Positions 8,839-17,553 of a DNA stretch of 64,000 bases are shown here, one piece after another. Source of the DNA: Thermoleophilaceae bacterium (GTDB lineage Bacteria > Actinomycetota > Thermoleophilia > Solirubrobacterales > JACPNS01); the NCBI GenBank assembly GCA_016462645.1, contig JAEMSX010000008.1, positions 19,643 to 83,642 of the forward strand, written 5' to 3'. Position numbers and translations under genes: made by a program. Position 1 is the first letter of the stretch. Every line of letters begins with the position of its first letter. The notes beneath the pieces were generated by a model that was not told the DNA's origin, ran no database searches, and was given only the letters and a program-made list of their open reading frames with translations.

Positions 8839-9621
8839 TCAGCACCCGACGGCTTGGAGTGCGAACAGGTCACCCGGGCCCAGCACAGGCTTGGCGTCGG
8901 CGGCCGAGGTCGGTGTCATGACCTCGGGGAGCCCGTCCCTGGAGTGGTCGAGACCCAATGCGTGCCCGATCTCGTGCATCAAGACCTGCTGGCCGGTGGG
9001 CGTGTCCGGGTCCATGTCGTTGCGGACGATCACGCGGCCCGACTGGATCAGGCCGCTGGAGTTGTACGTCTGTCCGCCCTTCCCGACGACGTCTCCCGAC
9101 ACGCTCATGCCGTACGCGGACTGGCCCTCATCGACGTACCGGATGCGGATGGCACCGTTGCCGCCCACGGGGACTGCGGATGTTGATTGGACTGTGAGGG
9201 GAAGGGCGCTCGCGTCGACGAGGCGATCGACGACAAGGTCAAGGGCGGCGTCAGCACCGGGCGGCGCAGTACCCTCGACCGCGACGGGGATGGGCTCGGA
9301 GCAGGACCAGTGAATGGGCCGTCCGTCGATGCGGGCCTGGAAGGCGAAGTCTCGGCCCTCTTCGACGTGGTCGCTCTCGTCCTGTGCGTCCGACGAGGGC
9401 GCGATCGCGACGATGGGCGCCGCCTCGGGCCCTGCAGAGACTTTCGGCGTGGCGGTCGCGGCAACGTGGCCCAGGCCGACGAGAAGCGGGACTGCGAGGA
9501 ACGCCCCGAGCGCGGACTGCGGCCCGGTCACCCTACGGCTAGGACTTCCTCGGCGGCCCACGCGTCGACGGGCGGGACGGGCGACGCGTCCGCGTCGCCG
9601 TGCTGCGCCGTGTCGTGCCAT
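8839..9621 (-). CDS. Matrixin-type (M10-like) secreted zinc metalloprotease B
   Basis: This 260-residue protein has the zinc motif HEIGHALGLDH and Met-turn EVMTPT. ATG 9621 is supported by a strong ribosome site (GGAGAGGAG, 6 bases). The N-terminus is strongly basic (residues 1-30), followed by a hydrophobic stretch (ALGAFLAVPLLVGLGHVAA) that acts as signal peptide or anchor. Its C-terminus, LGPGDLFALQAVGC, matches the end of matrixin A (LSPGDEFALRAVGCPR), so the two are paralogues. It is probably exported; its target is unknown. Confidence 0.82.
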   Translation of the reverse strand: MARHGAARRRGRVARPARRRVGRRGSPSRRVTGPQSALGAFLAVPLLVGLGHVAATATPKVSAGPEAAPIVAIAPSSDAQDESDHVEEGRDFAFQARIDGRPIHWSCSEPIPVAVEGTAPPGADAALDLVVDRLVDASALPLTVQSTSAVPVGGNGAIRIRYVDEGQSAYGMSVSGDVVGKGGQTYNSSGLIQSGRVIVRNDMDPDTPTGQQVLMHEIGHALGLDHSRDGLPEVMTPTSAADAKPVLGPGDLFALQAVGC

Positions 9622-9681
9622 TGCTGGCTCCTCTCCGTCCGGGCCGAGGCCGTTGATGTGCCTCGGCCCGGACTTGGGTGA

Positions 9682-11085
9682 TCACTCGACTCGCGAGTGG
9701 TTCCAGGGGTGCTGCGGGAGCGCGCCGCGGCGCTCTCGGAGGAGCTGGCTCTCCTCACGGAGTCCGTGCAGGCGTGACATGCGGTCGAAGACGGGCTGCA
9801 TGTCGACGGTGCTCGCGCCGGGGATGCCGGTGGAGATGGTGCCGATGGGGCCGCTCGCGGCCGGCTCAACCTTCATCGGCTCCGGAGGCGGCATCTCGGT
9901 GTCGAGGCTGAGCTGGACGCACACGAACAGGTAGTCGTCGCGTGCGCCGTTGACCTCGTTCTGAACCTCGTCCCTGATGCGTGGCAGCTTGTCGGTGACG
10001 ATCTCTTCATCGATCGCCTCGAACCTGGTGATCAGCTCCTCGATCTCGGCCAGCAGGTCGGTGTGCTCGTCGAGGTCGTCGTCGAGGTCCTGCCCCATCG
10101 CGTCGCGCTCGCGCGACACCTGGCTGCCGTCGAGGGCCTTGCCCCAGTAGGTGAGCACTGGGAGAAGGAGCCCGGTGATGGCGGCGAGGACGATCATCAC
10201 GACGGTGACGATCAGGCTGCCACCGGCGAGGGCGGTGAGCCCGCGTTCGATCATGCCGAAAGTGATCCCCCCCGCTGCGACGAAGGCGATGATCCCGTAG
10301 ATGAGCCGGTTGCGGCGGCTCTTCTCGGCCTCATGCGACTGACGCTCTGCCTTCTGCTCCCGGGCGTGGTTGTGTGCCTCGGCCGCGTGGTGGATCGACC
10401 AGGCGAGGATCATGCAGATCCCCACAACGAGGACGACCGCGAAGGTCCACCCCATCCAGTCCAACCACGGCTGGAGGATCGGCACGTTCAGGAAGTACGC
10501 GGCGAAGACGAAGAACCCGAAGGCTTCCGCCCACGGTGCCCACTTGGCGATGAACCGAAGCGCCCTGGGCACCCGGTCGTGGTGACGCATGCCGTTGGCG
10601 CGGTCGTCCTCGACGCGCTCGGTCGACTCGGTGACGTGCTTGACCGCGTCGTGTCCACCGAAGCGCTTGTTGCCCTCGGGCGTGGAGATGTCGCTCGGGA
10701 ACTTGGCGAGCAGGTCGAGGTTCGCCTTGATGGTCTCGATGAACACTGCCATCTCGTCCAGGGCCGGGTCGACCAGGGCCTCCAGCTGCTGGCGCAGCAG
10801 CCCCTCGCCACGAAGGATCCAGTACTTGCACAGGGCGACCACGGCGATGAAACCCGGCAGCCACTTGGACCGAGGTGTACCGGTTCCGTGGTACTGGTCG
10901 ATCGTCATCTCGACGATCGGCTCCGTCCGGTCGTACTGGGCCTTGTCATCGCAGAGTCCGGCACGCAGTGCCTCGCTCTTGGTGTAGCGCGGTCGGGGCC
11001 GGCGGCCAGCCCGTGGGGCCGCGCCAGTCCCGTTCTCGTCGTCTCCCGGCCCCTCGGGGAACGGGTAGATCTCTGCTGCGGTCAT
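9682..11085 (-). CDS. Multi-TM membrane protein with coiled-coil C-terminal region
   Basis: ATG 11085 has a good ribosome site (GGAGCAG). This 467-residue protein has an acidic cytosolic N-terminus, a possible TM near residues 75-95, two TM segments around 195-250 (EAFGFFVFAAYFL and FAVVLVVGICMILAW), and two more around 285-340. A charged coiled-coil-like stretch (about 350-395, DDDLDEHTDLLAEIEELITR) follows. I do not recognise the family. It lies between the OmpA-domain protein and the matrixins, so an envelope complex is plausible. A MotA/ZorA relationship was considered but no signature supports it. Confidence 0.7.
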   Translation of the reverse strand: MTAAEIYPFPEGPGDDENGTGAAPRAGRRPRPRYTKSEALRAGLCDDKAQYDRTEPIVEMTIDQYHGTGTPRSKWLPGFIAVVALCKYWILRGEGLLRQQLEALVDPALDEMAVFIETIKANLDLLAKFPSDISTPEGNKRFGGHDAVKHVTESTERVEDDRANGMRHHDRVPRALRFIAKWAPWAEAFGFFVFAAYFLNVPILQPWLDWMGWTFAVVLVVGICMILAWSIHHAAEAHNHAREQKAERQSHEAEKSRRNRLIYGIIAFVAAGGITFGMIERGLTALAGGSLIVTVVMIVLAAITGLLLPVLTYWGKALDGSQVSRERDAMGQDLDDDLDEHTDLLAEIEELITRFEAIDEEIVTDKLPRIRDEVQNEVNGARDDYLFVCVQLSLDTEMPPPEPMKVEPAASGPIGTISTGIPGASTVDMQPVFDRMSRLHGLREESQLLRERRGALPQHPWNHSRVE

Positions 11086-11101
11086 TGAACTGCTCCTGTT
11101 C

Positions 11102-12361
11102 TCAGTTGGTGATGGTCACGACGACGGAGCGGTTCCGCGCGTCGTAGGGGTCGGGGTAGGGCTGGTTCCGGTTGCCCATGCCGACGGCCTTGATGTGGCC
11201 GGACGGGACGCCCAGCGACTCAAGGAGCTTGGAGATCGCCTTGGCCCGCTTGAGGCTGAGATTCAGGGCGAACGTGTTGTTGGGGTCACTGCCAGCGGTG
11301 TGACCGACAACCGTGACCGACGAGTCGGGTCCGATCTGCTGGACACAGTCGCGCAGGGCGGTCTTGGTGCTGGCCGGGTCGAGCAGGCGGGCGGAGTCCG
11401 GCGCGAAGTACGCGCTGGTGTCGACCGTGCATGTGCGGGCCTCGGGGTTGACCGGCACTGGTGTGCTCGGCGGTGCGGGGATCGGGACCACCGGTGCTGC
11501 GACAGTGGATGCCGCCCCGGTGCCGTCGACGTACTCGAAGCGGACCTTGGTGGCACCGCTGGCCTTGGCGAGTGCGCTCCAGAGGGCCTCGCGGTACTCG
11601 ACCTGCGGCTGACGGAGTTGCTCTTGGCCACCAGCCACCGGTCGGACGACGAAGGTGATGTCCGCGCCGGAGAGATCGGGGAGCTCGCCGGACTTCTTGA
11701 GGTCGCGGACGACCCTCTTCGGCGAGACGTCCCAGCCAAGGCGTCGCATGTCCAGCGGGTCCGCCGTGTCCAGGAGGCTGGACACGATGTAGATCGGCAC
11801 CCGGGTGTTGAGCTGAAGACGCTCCAGCCCGAGGAACATCGCCTGACCCGGCTCCGACGCACTCGTGTCGTTGATCTTCTGCGCGACCAGCTCGAGGTTC
11901 TTGGTCGTGGCCTCCTCAGCCCGGGCTGCGACCTTAAGGACCGTGCCGTTCTCGAGCTTCGGCGTCATGTCGAACACCTCGTCCGAGACGGCCTTGCCGT
12001 CCCCCCCGACGCCGATCAGCCCGATGCTGCGGTAATCGGCCGCGGCGCGCCGCAGCTCTTCGCCGAGCGCTCCCGTCATGGGAATCGACTGTGCGTTGGC
12101 CGTGGCCTGGTCGAACACGACCTGGGCGGACTGGTCGCCGGGCAGGCAGCAGTCCTTGACCTTCTGCTCGGCAGCGCCGAAGACGGCGAGCGCCGCGACG
12201 ATCAGGACGACGACGATGCCACCCGCGATGAGTGCGACCTTCTTGGCCACCCCCCTGGTGCGGCGCGGCCGACGAGCTGCGGCCCCTCGACGTCGACTCA
12301 CCGACTGGCGAGACCGCTTGGTGCGGACCGAGCGCTTGCGACTGATGGTGTTCGTTGCCAT
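11102..12361 (-). CDS. OmpA-family C-terminal peptidoglycan-binding protein with N-terminal TM
   Basis: The ATG at 12361 has a clear ribosome site (GGAAGGAGT), giving 419 residues; the frame upstream of it is not supported. A basic cytosolic tail (1-37) precedes one TM (VALIAGGIVVVLIVAALAVFG), then an extracytoplasmic middle domain with a Rossmann/VWA-like look (about 100-270). The C-terminal OmpA domain contains ADSARLL-type YFAPDSARLL, VVGHTAGSDP and NLSLKRAKAISKLLESLGV, with the family Asp/Arg region. OmpA domains bind peptidoglycan non-covalently. It probably anchors an ICE-encoded envelope structure to the wall. Downstream genes encode the membrane protein and proteases. Confidence 0.82.
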   Translation of the reverse strand: MATNTISRKRSVRTKRSRQSVSRRRGAAARRPRRTRGVAKKVALIAGGIVVVLIVAALAVFGAAEQKVKDCCLPGDQSAQVVFDQATANAQSIPMTGALGEELRRAAADYRSIGLIGVGGDGKAVSDEVFDMTPKLENGTVLKVAARAEEATTKNLELVAQKINDTSASEPGQAMFLGLERLQLNTRVPIYIVSSLLDTADPLDMRRLGWDVSPKRVVRDLKKSGELPDLSGADITFVVRPVAGGQEQLRQPQVEYREALWSALAKASGATKVRFEYVDGTGAASTVAAPVVPIPAPPSTPVPVNPEARTCTVDTSAYFAPDSARLLDPASTKTALRDCVQQIGPDSSVTVVGHTAGSDPNNTFALNLSLKRAKAISKLLESLGVPSGHIKAVGMGNRNQPYPDPYDARNRSVVVTITN

Positions 12362-12606
12362 GACCACTCCTTCCCTCGCTGTGAGACCCGTGGTTGGTGA
12401 ACCACGGGGCCGACAGCTGGGCGTCCGCTGATGCGGGAACTGCCGACGGAAATGAGTGAACCGGCGCGCGCTTGCGTGGCCGTTGCGGGTGAATCGCACG
12501 CTCCTTGCATTGCGGGCACGTTGCCCGCCGGGCGTGCTGCCGAACTCAGATTGTTCGGCTGCTAGTCGATCGAGTGATCAGCGTTGGGTGCGCCATCGGC
12601 GTCGTT

Positions 12607-12936
12607 CTAAGCCACAACGATACTCCGGCGAACGACGCGGCGCATCCAGGTTCGCGCTAGCAGGAGTGGTGAAAGCCCGGCTATCCAGACGAACTTCATC
12701 GCGTTCCAGAAGAAGAGCAAGACCAACACGTTAAGCCAGCCGAGAGCTGGACGGGTGGCAAGCTGAATGGCGAGAGTGGTCAGGCCCAGGTAGGCGGGCG
12801 TGGCAACGACGGCGACGGGAATCGCCCACTTCAGGCCGCGTGGGGTGCGGAGCCACTCGACGGCCCGGTTGGTGGGCATGTAGAAGCGGAGGTAGCCGCG
12901 AATCGCGGTGCTGAGGTTCCAGAGCATCGTGAGCAT
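12607..12936 (-). CDS. Small conserved ICE membrane protein
   Basis: This 109-residue protein has an ATG preceded by GGAGA. It carries two hydrophobic segments (about 37-60 and 65-95, LNVLVLLFFWNAMKFVWIAG) between basic ends. The N-terminal pattern MLTMLWNLSTAIRGYLRFYM with MPTNRAVEWLR resembles a small membrane protein I recall next to actinobacterial ICE relaxase genes, often misnamed sulfate permease. It has no transporter-sized fold, so I give no transport function. It is downstream of the relaxase and a strong hairpin. Confidence 0.7.
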   Translation of the reverse strand: MLTMLWNLSTAIRGYLRFYMPTNRAVEWLRTPRGLKWAIPVAVVATPAYLGLTTLAIQLATRPALGWLNVLVLLFFWNAMKFVWIAGLSPLLLARTWMRRVVRRSIVVA

Positions 12937-12982
12937 GAGGGTCTCCTTCAGGTGGGGCTCACTTCCTCTCTACGCGTGCCGT

Positions 12983-13016
12983 CCCCAGGACGGGCGCACC
13001 TGCGCCCGTCCTGGGG
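12983..13016 (-). terminator. 16-bp perfect palindrome after relaxase gene
   Basis: The arms 12983-12998 and 13001-13016 (CCCCAGGACGGGCGCA and its exact complement) are separated by only 2 bases. It lies 33 bases beyond the relaxase stop and upstream of the next minus-strand gene, so termination is the simplest reading. No T-tract follows, and the core GGACGGGCG recurs in the palindrome at 30565-30588, so a protein-binding or cruciform role is also possible. Confidence 0.55.
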
Positions 13017-13048
13017 ATGGATCGACCGGAACTGCTTCTCTGTACTTG

Positions 13049-16000
13049 CTATCCGATCGCCCGTCCCCTCGGCTCGACCGATCGGCCGCGCCCGTCCTGG
13101 GTCGCGGCGGCGTGATCGGCGACGGCTCGGGCACGGCGGATCGCCTGCTCGGCACGGGCGGCGTCGAGCTTCTGTGCCTCGGTGCGGGGCTCACCAACTG
13201 CGCTGCAGCTCTCCACCTTGTAGCGGTCACGGTAGGCGGCGACCGTCCCAACCTCGTGGAGCCACCGGCGGCGAGCAGCATCTGCCGTCGGCTCGACGCC
13301 CATACGCTTCAGCCACGGCGCCTTCGACGCGCACAACTGCTCCGCGAGCGCGGTCGCCCGACTCTCCATCAGCTCGGCACGCTCGGTAAGCGCTTTCGCC
13401 ATCTCCTCACTCATCATGCCCTCGGCAACCGGGATCAGACCGACAATCAGCTTCGGCGTGGGGCCGCGCTTGCCCTGTCTCGGCGGGGCTGCCGTTTGGA
13501 GGCGACTGATCAGAACAGCGCCAATGTCCTCGGCGTCCTCGAGCGACCGTCTCGCGACGAGGGCCGGCAGGACCAGTTCGATGTCGTAGTGGTTGGCCTC
13601 GGCCCGACGCAGCTCGGCGGTGAGCGGACCGAACGAGTCAGAGGCGAGCACTTGCTCGGCCTGAGCCTTGGTCAGGCCGCTTTTGGCAATCGTCCTGATC
13701 CAGCGGTCGCGCTGCGCGACGGCCCCGATGGTCTCGTACTCGGCGGCGATCTGAGCGATGGACGAATAGCGCTCCTGCTCCTCGACGATGATCTGGTGCG
13801 CCGACAACTCCGCGCCGGTGTGCTGGAGCACGCCGTAGAGAACCGTGTGGGCGTTCACGCCGTCGGGCTCCGGCGGAGCGTGACCCTCGTCGGGCTTGTC
13901 TAGCGCGACGTACGCGACGTTGGACTCCCGACCTCTGGTCATGGAGACGTAGAAGTTCTCCCTCGTGGTCGAACCCGAGACCACCACGTGCGAGCTATCG
14001 ACGGTGATGCCTTGGGCACGGTGGGCGGTGACGGCGTAGCCCAGGTCGACGTGCTCAGCCACGTACGCCGCGGGCAGGGTGACCGTGCCACAGAAGGCGA
14101 CCCCGAGACGCTCGACCGTGATCGAGCCGTCCTTCCTGACATCCGCGACGCGCCACCGGTCGCCGTTGCGTACCCAACCGCCCCGCAGCGTGCGGAGTCG
14201 ACGGTCATTGTTGCGGGTGATGACGAGGTCGCCCTCCGAGGCCTGGGTGCCGTCTGCGAGGTTGACTTCGATATCGCCGGTCGGGTCGGCGACGATACGA
14301 TCGGCACGAGCACGACGGTTGAGGTGCTTGACCGTCTCGGACGCCTCAGCGACGAGGACCGACGAGCGCCCCTCCCCCACGTCGGCGGCCCATGCGAGGT
14401 AGGCGGCATCCATCATCTCCTCAGTGGTGCCCTCGCGGACGCGCTGCTTGGCGATGTAGGTGCTGATGACCTCCGTGCGCCCGAACCGTAGGTCGAGCGA
14501 CGCGGTCTTCTCCCACTCGTGGGTGAAGCGTTGGACCTCGGTCAGCTCGGGGGTATCGGAACGCGCGGAGGCCAGCAGGGTGAACGCCCCTCCGGCATCG
14601 ACCGACTGGAGCTGCGCCCAGTCGCCGACGAGTAACACCTTCGCGCCCGCGGTGGCTGCGAGCGCGGTGAGCCGGTCGAGGGTGAGCGTGCCGGCGAGGG
14701 TTGCCTCGTCGATGATGACGAGCTGACCCTTGCGGAACTGCGCCCGTCCTCGGTCGAACTCGTGCAGCCACTTGGCGGTGTTCTCGCAGTCGATACTCAA
14801 CTCGTCGGCGAGCACCTGGGCGGCGACGGCGCTCGGGGCGAGGCCCACGACACTGTTCCTTCCGTGGGCCTTGGCCCACGCGGTCTTCAGTGTGTGCATC
14901 GCTGTTGTCTTGCCCGCGCCGGCTGGGCCGACGAGCAGGTCGACCTGGCGTCCGGACACAGCAATGCAGGCGAGCGTCTCGGACTGCTCGGCACTCAGGA
15001 GGTGCTGCTTGCCCGTCGCCCGCTCAATCACGTCGAGGCTGACTCCCGGGGCGGTGAGGTCGGCCGAGCGCGCGAGCAGGCGGTCCTCGGCGGCGAGCAG
15101 TTGCTGAGACGTGAAGACAACCGAGTGCCGTGGGCGGAACACCGTGGTGCCGTCGTCGCGCCGGAACACCTCCGGGCTGGCTGCCAGTTCCGGAGGCGTC
15201 AGGGTGAGCGACTCCTGCTTCGCGGCGTCGACGATCATCCCGACGACGGCCTCGCGGTCCTCGACGCTGCCGAAGCGCCAGCCCATCGTCTGCCTTGACG
15301 CCTCCCCCCAGAGATTCCAGTGTCGCCAGGTCGAGCGCCTCTCCCCCACTGCTCCGACGACCGAGATACCGACCTCGCGGATCGCGTCGAGGGGCACGTC
15401 GTCGGCCCGGAGGGCAGGACGGGCGATGGGACGAGCAGTGACTTTGCGCGCCCACTCGACTGCGCCCATGCCCAGGATCTTCTGCGCCCGGCCTCGCCAT
15501 CCCTCGGTCAGCTCGGAGAACGGCCGGATGACCTTCTCGGGCCGAGTCGCCAGCGTGGCCCGAGCGCGCAGTTCGATGATCTTGGTCCGGGACGGGCGAT
15601 GCCCTCGTGTGACGACGTACTCCTCGATCAGGCGGTCCTTCTCCTCGTCGATGTGCCGCGAGCGGCTGGAGAATTCGCGAACCAGCGGCTCGGGGACAGG
15701 CGCCAGCTCCCACGCGGGGTTGCGGTCTTTGCCGCGATCACGCTGCTCCCACTCGATGCCGAACAGCCTCGTGATGCGGTCCGCGAGGACTGCGTTGTAG
15801 TGCTCTGAGATCGCGATGACGGCGGCGTGCATCGGTCGCCCGTCCAGGCTGCGCCAATGTCCGTCTTCGACGGTCTTCACCTTGTTGGAGATGACGACGT
15901 GAGTGTGGAGCTGCGGATCGCCGAGCCGGGAGTCCCAGTGGTCGTACGCCGTGGCGGCGATTCCGACGATGTCCGCTTGGGCGACTGCGCCGTCACCGGC

Positions 16001-16579
16001 GTCGACACCGCGCCGGGTGGTGGCGACCTCGCGCTCCAAGAAGCCGAGCACCTCGGCGAGCGCCTGGTGGTGGGCCTCGACGATCAAAGCCTGCGTCCCC
16101 ACGTCCGCGACACCCCAGAGCGCCGAGACCGACTTCGGCACGCTGAAGGTGAAGTCGTAGCCCGCGACGGCTCGACGGGTGCCCGCCGCCACCTCTTCGG
16201 CGGCGATCGTCGCGGCGGCTTCTTTGCGCTGCCCGGGTGTGAGATCGACGGGGAGCTCAGCGATCCTGGCCGCCACCCGCGTCTGCAGCCCGTCGTATGT
16301 CGGGAACGCGCGTCCTAGCGGTTCCCCGGTTACGGGGTCGTGTCCGGTGCCGAGGAGGAGCTGGAGTTGGTGCGGGGTCACGATGTCGCCCCGCTTGATC
16401 TCCCCGGCGCCGAAAGGATGGAGCCCCGAGCCGAGCCAGCGGCCCGCCGGGTTCCCCTCCTCCGTGAAGTACCCGACCAAGGGGTTGGGGTCCTTCCTGT
16501 CGTGATCGCCCGTGGACACCCCCTTGAGCAGATATCGATAGCCGTCGCCGGCAGACATCACGCGCATCGAGACGGTCAT
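13049..16579 (-). CDS. MobF-family conjugative relaxase-helicase (TrwC/TraI-like)
   Basis: I start at ATG 16579 (1176 residues; ribosome site GAGGAGG) because MTVSMRVMSAGDGYRYLLKG is the usual TrwC-type N-terminus, with candidate nicking tyrosines at Tyr14 and Tyr16. The HUH metal site is visible as H214 and LHTH (H225, H227). The C-terminal SF1 helicase has Walker A VGPAGAGKTT (about 550-559), Walker B VIIDEATL and the late motif YAVTAHRAQGITVD. It should nick oriT, stay on the 5' end and unwind the transferred strand, recruited by the VirD4 protein at 50821. It is transcribed away from the divergent region 16580-16926, the expected place for oriT. Length is full. Confidence 0.95.
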   Translation of the reverse strand: MTVSMRVMSAGDGYRYLLKGVSTGDHDRKDPNPLVGYFTEEGNPAGRWLGSGLHPFGAGEIKRGDIVTPHQLQLLLGTGHDPVTGEPLGRAFPTYDGLQTRVAARIAELPVDLTPGQRKEAAATIAAEEVAAGTRRAVAGYDFTFSVPKSVSALWGVADVGTQALIVEAHHQALAEVLGFLEREVATTRRGVDAGDGAVAQADIVGIAATAYDHWDSRLGDPQLHTHVVISNKVKTVEDGHWRSLDGRPMHAAVIAISEHYNAVLADRITRLFGIEWEQRDRGKDRNPAWELAPVPEPLVREFSSRSRHIDEEKDRLIEEYVVTRGHRPSRTKIIELRARATLATRPEKVIRPFSELTEGWRGRAQKILGMGAVEWARKVTARPIARPALRADDVPLDAIREVGISVVGAVGERRSTWRHWNLWGEASRQTMGWRFGSVEDREAVVGMIVDAAKQESLTLTPPELAASPEVFRRDDGTTVFRPRHSVVFTSQQLLAAEDRLLARSADLTAPGVSLDVIERATGKQHLLSAEQSETLACIAVSGRQVDLLVGPAGAGKTTAMHTLKTAWAKAHGRNSVVGLAPSAVAAQVLADELSIDCENTAKWLHEFDRGRAQFRKGQLVIIDEATLAGTLTLDRLTALAATAGAKVLLVGDWAQLQSVDAGGAFTLLASARSDTPELTEVQRFTHEWEKTASLDLRFGRTEVISTYIAKQRVREGTTEEMMDAAYLAWAADVGEGRSSVLVAEASETVKHLNRRARADRIVADPTGDIEVNLADGTQASEGDLVITRNNDRRLRTLRGGWVRNGDRWRVADVRKDGSITVERLGVAFCGTVTLPAAYVAEHVDLGYAVTAHRAQGITVDSSHVVVSGSTTRENFYVSMTRGRESNVAYVALDKPDEGHAPPEPDGVNAHTVLYGVLQHTGAELSAHQIIVEEQERYSSIAQIAAEYETIGAVAQRDRWIRTIAKSGLTKAQAEQVLASDSFGPLTAELRRAEANHYDIELVLPALVARRSLEDAEDIGAVLISRLQTAAPPRQGKRGPTPKLIVGLIPVAEGMMSEEMAKALTERAELMESRATALAEQLCASKAPWLKRMGVEPTADAARRRWLHEVGTVAAYRDRYKVESCSAVGEPRTEAQKLDAARAEQAIRRARAVADHAAATQDGRGRSVEPRGRAIG

Positions 16580-16926
16580 CGCTGCCCACCACCTCCTCGG
16601 CGTAAAGGTGTGCGCGAGGTTCACAGGCCCCGACTTCGGCGGGTCATCCACAGTCGACAGGCCACGGAGCCCGCCTCGTTCTGCAAGACGTGTATCCCAG
16701 CGAGTGAGGCGGACTCGACCAGGACGGGCGCAGGACGGACCGCCATGAGCACCTGATCGGTGGGACGCAAGTCGGACGAGAACAGGAGCGGAAGATGCGG
16801 AGCGGTTGCATTCGATGGGTGAGGAGTGACTCAATAGGACTTGACTGGGTCACTGCCGAACGGGCGGCAGGACGTCGGTTTCTTCCTTCAGGGCTTGCTC
16901 TCGCGAAGGAAGTCAGGAGCTCGGGC
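16580..16926. other. Divergent intergenic region between relaxase and lipoprotein genes
   Basis: This 347-base stretch has no gene that I support; the longer frames on both strands that enter it lack ribosome sites. It must hold the promoters of two divergent operons. It also holds GGACGGGCGCAGGACGG (16722-16738), a near-repeat of the core of the palindrome at 12983-13016, and three closely packed inverted repeats at 16825-16912. Confidence 0.6.
16825..16912. promoter_or_regulatory. Inverted-repeat cluster, candidate oriT
   Basis: Three inverted repeats fall within 88 bases: AGTGAC/GTCACT (16825-16830 and 16849-16854), CTGCCG/CGGCAG (16853-16858 and 16865-16870), and CTTCCTTC/GAAGGAAG (16882-16889 and 16905-16912). 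In MobF systems oriT usually lies beside the relaxase gene and contains such repeats next to the nic site. Alternatively these are regulatory hairpins in the leader of the gene at 16927. No nic consensus could be checked. Confidence 0.35.
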
Positions 16927-17553
16927 ATGACGGTTTCACGAGGAGCAAGGACACTCGCGCCGGCGGCGGTGCTACTGCTGGTCGCAATGACGTCCTGTGC
17001 CGCCGAAGGGAAGGATCCGGCGGCGAGCCCGAGTCGTAGCCCGAGCTCGCCGGCCCCATCTACTACAACGCCCACCACGCCGCCGTCTGACACCGAAATG
17101 GCATCAGCGGCGGCGTCTGCCGTCTTGAGGACGTACTACGACGTCCGCAACCAGCTCCGACAGGATCCGAGTCAGCCCCTGAGGCTCCTCAAGTCGGTGG
17201 CTATCAGCACCGAGCTGGCTGCCCAGCAGAATCTCTTCGCGAGAGAGCGCAAGCAAGGACTCCGTCAGGTCGGCGCAACCAAGGTCGCCAAACTGGAGGT
17301 CCAGTCTGTGAATCTCGACAACTCCGACCCGAAGGCCGGCAAGGTCCCCACAGTCCAGATCGACCTGTGCTTCGACGTCAGTGACGTCGATGTGGTCAAT
17401 GTTGAAGGCAAGTCGGTCATCAGCCCCGACAGACCTGACACCGGCTGGATCCAGTTCTTGGTGTCGAACTACGAGTTCGACTCCAACCCCAGAGGTGGAT
17501 GGCGCGTCGCCTCCAGCAAAGACATCGAGCGCACGCCATGCGACGTCTTGTAG
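16927..17553 (+). CDS. Lipoprotein of unknown function
   Basis: ATG 16927 follows AGGAG at 7 bases; the frame extends upstream to 16795 but without a ribosome site. The 208-residue product has a lipoprotein signal (ARTLAPAAVLLLVAMTSC, Cys18-24 region), then a Ser/Pro/Thr-rich linker (STTTPTTPPSD) and a globular domain beginning ASAAASAVLRTYYDVRNQLR. That domain resembles the SnoaL/NTF2-like tail domains of many actinobacterial lipoproteins, but I am unsure. It overlaps the next gene by 16 bases and opens the plus-strand operon leading into the Tad genes. Confidence 0.75.
   Translation: MTVSRGARTLAPAAVLLLVAMTSCAAEGKDPAASPSRSPSSPAPSTTTPTTPPSDTEMASAAASAVLRTYYDVRNQLRQDPSQPLRLLKSVAISTELAAQQNLFARERKQGLRQVGATKVAKLEVQSVNLDNSDPKAGKVPTVQIDLCFDVSDVDVVNVEGKSVISPDRPDTGWIQFLVSNYEFDSNPRGGWRVASSKDIERTPCDVL

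Noticed and set aside
9682..12361. Zorya-like defence pair (ZorA/ZorB)
   Set aside because: The OmpA protein and multi-TM neighbour recall the layout, but no MotA/ExbB signature was seen and no ZorC/D/E genes are nearby.
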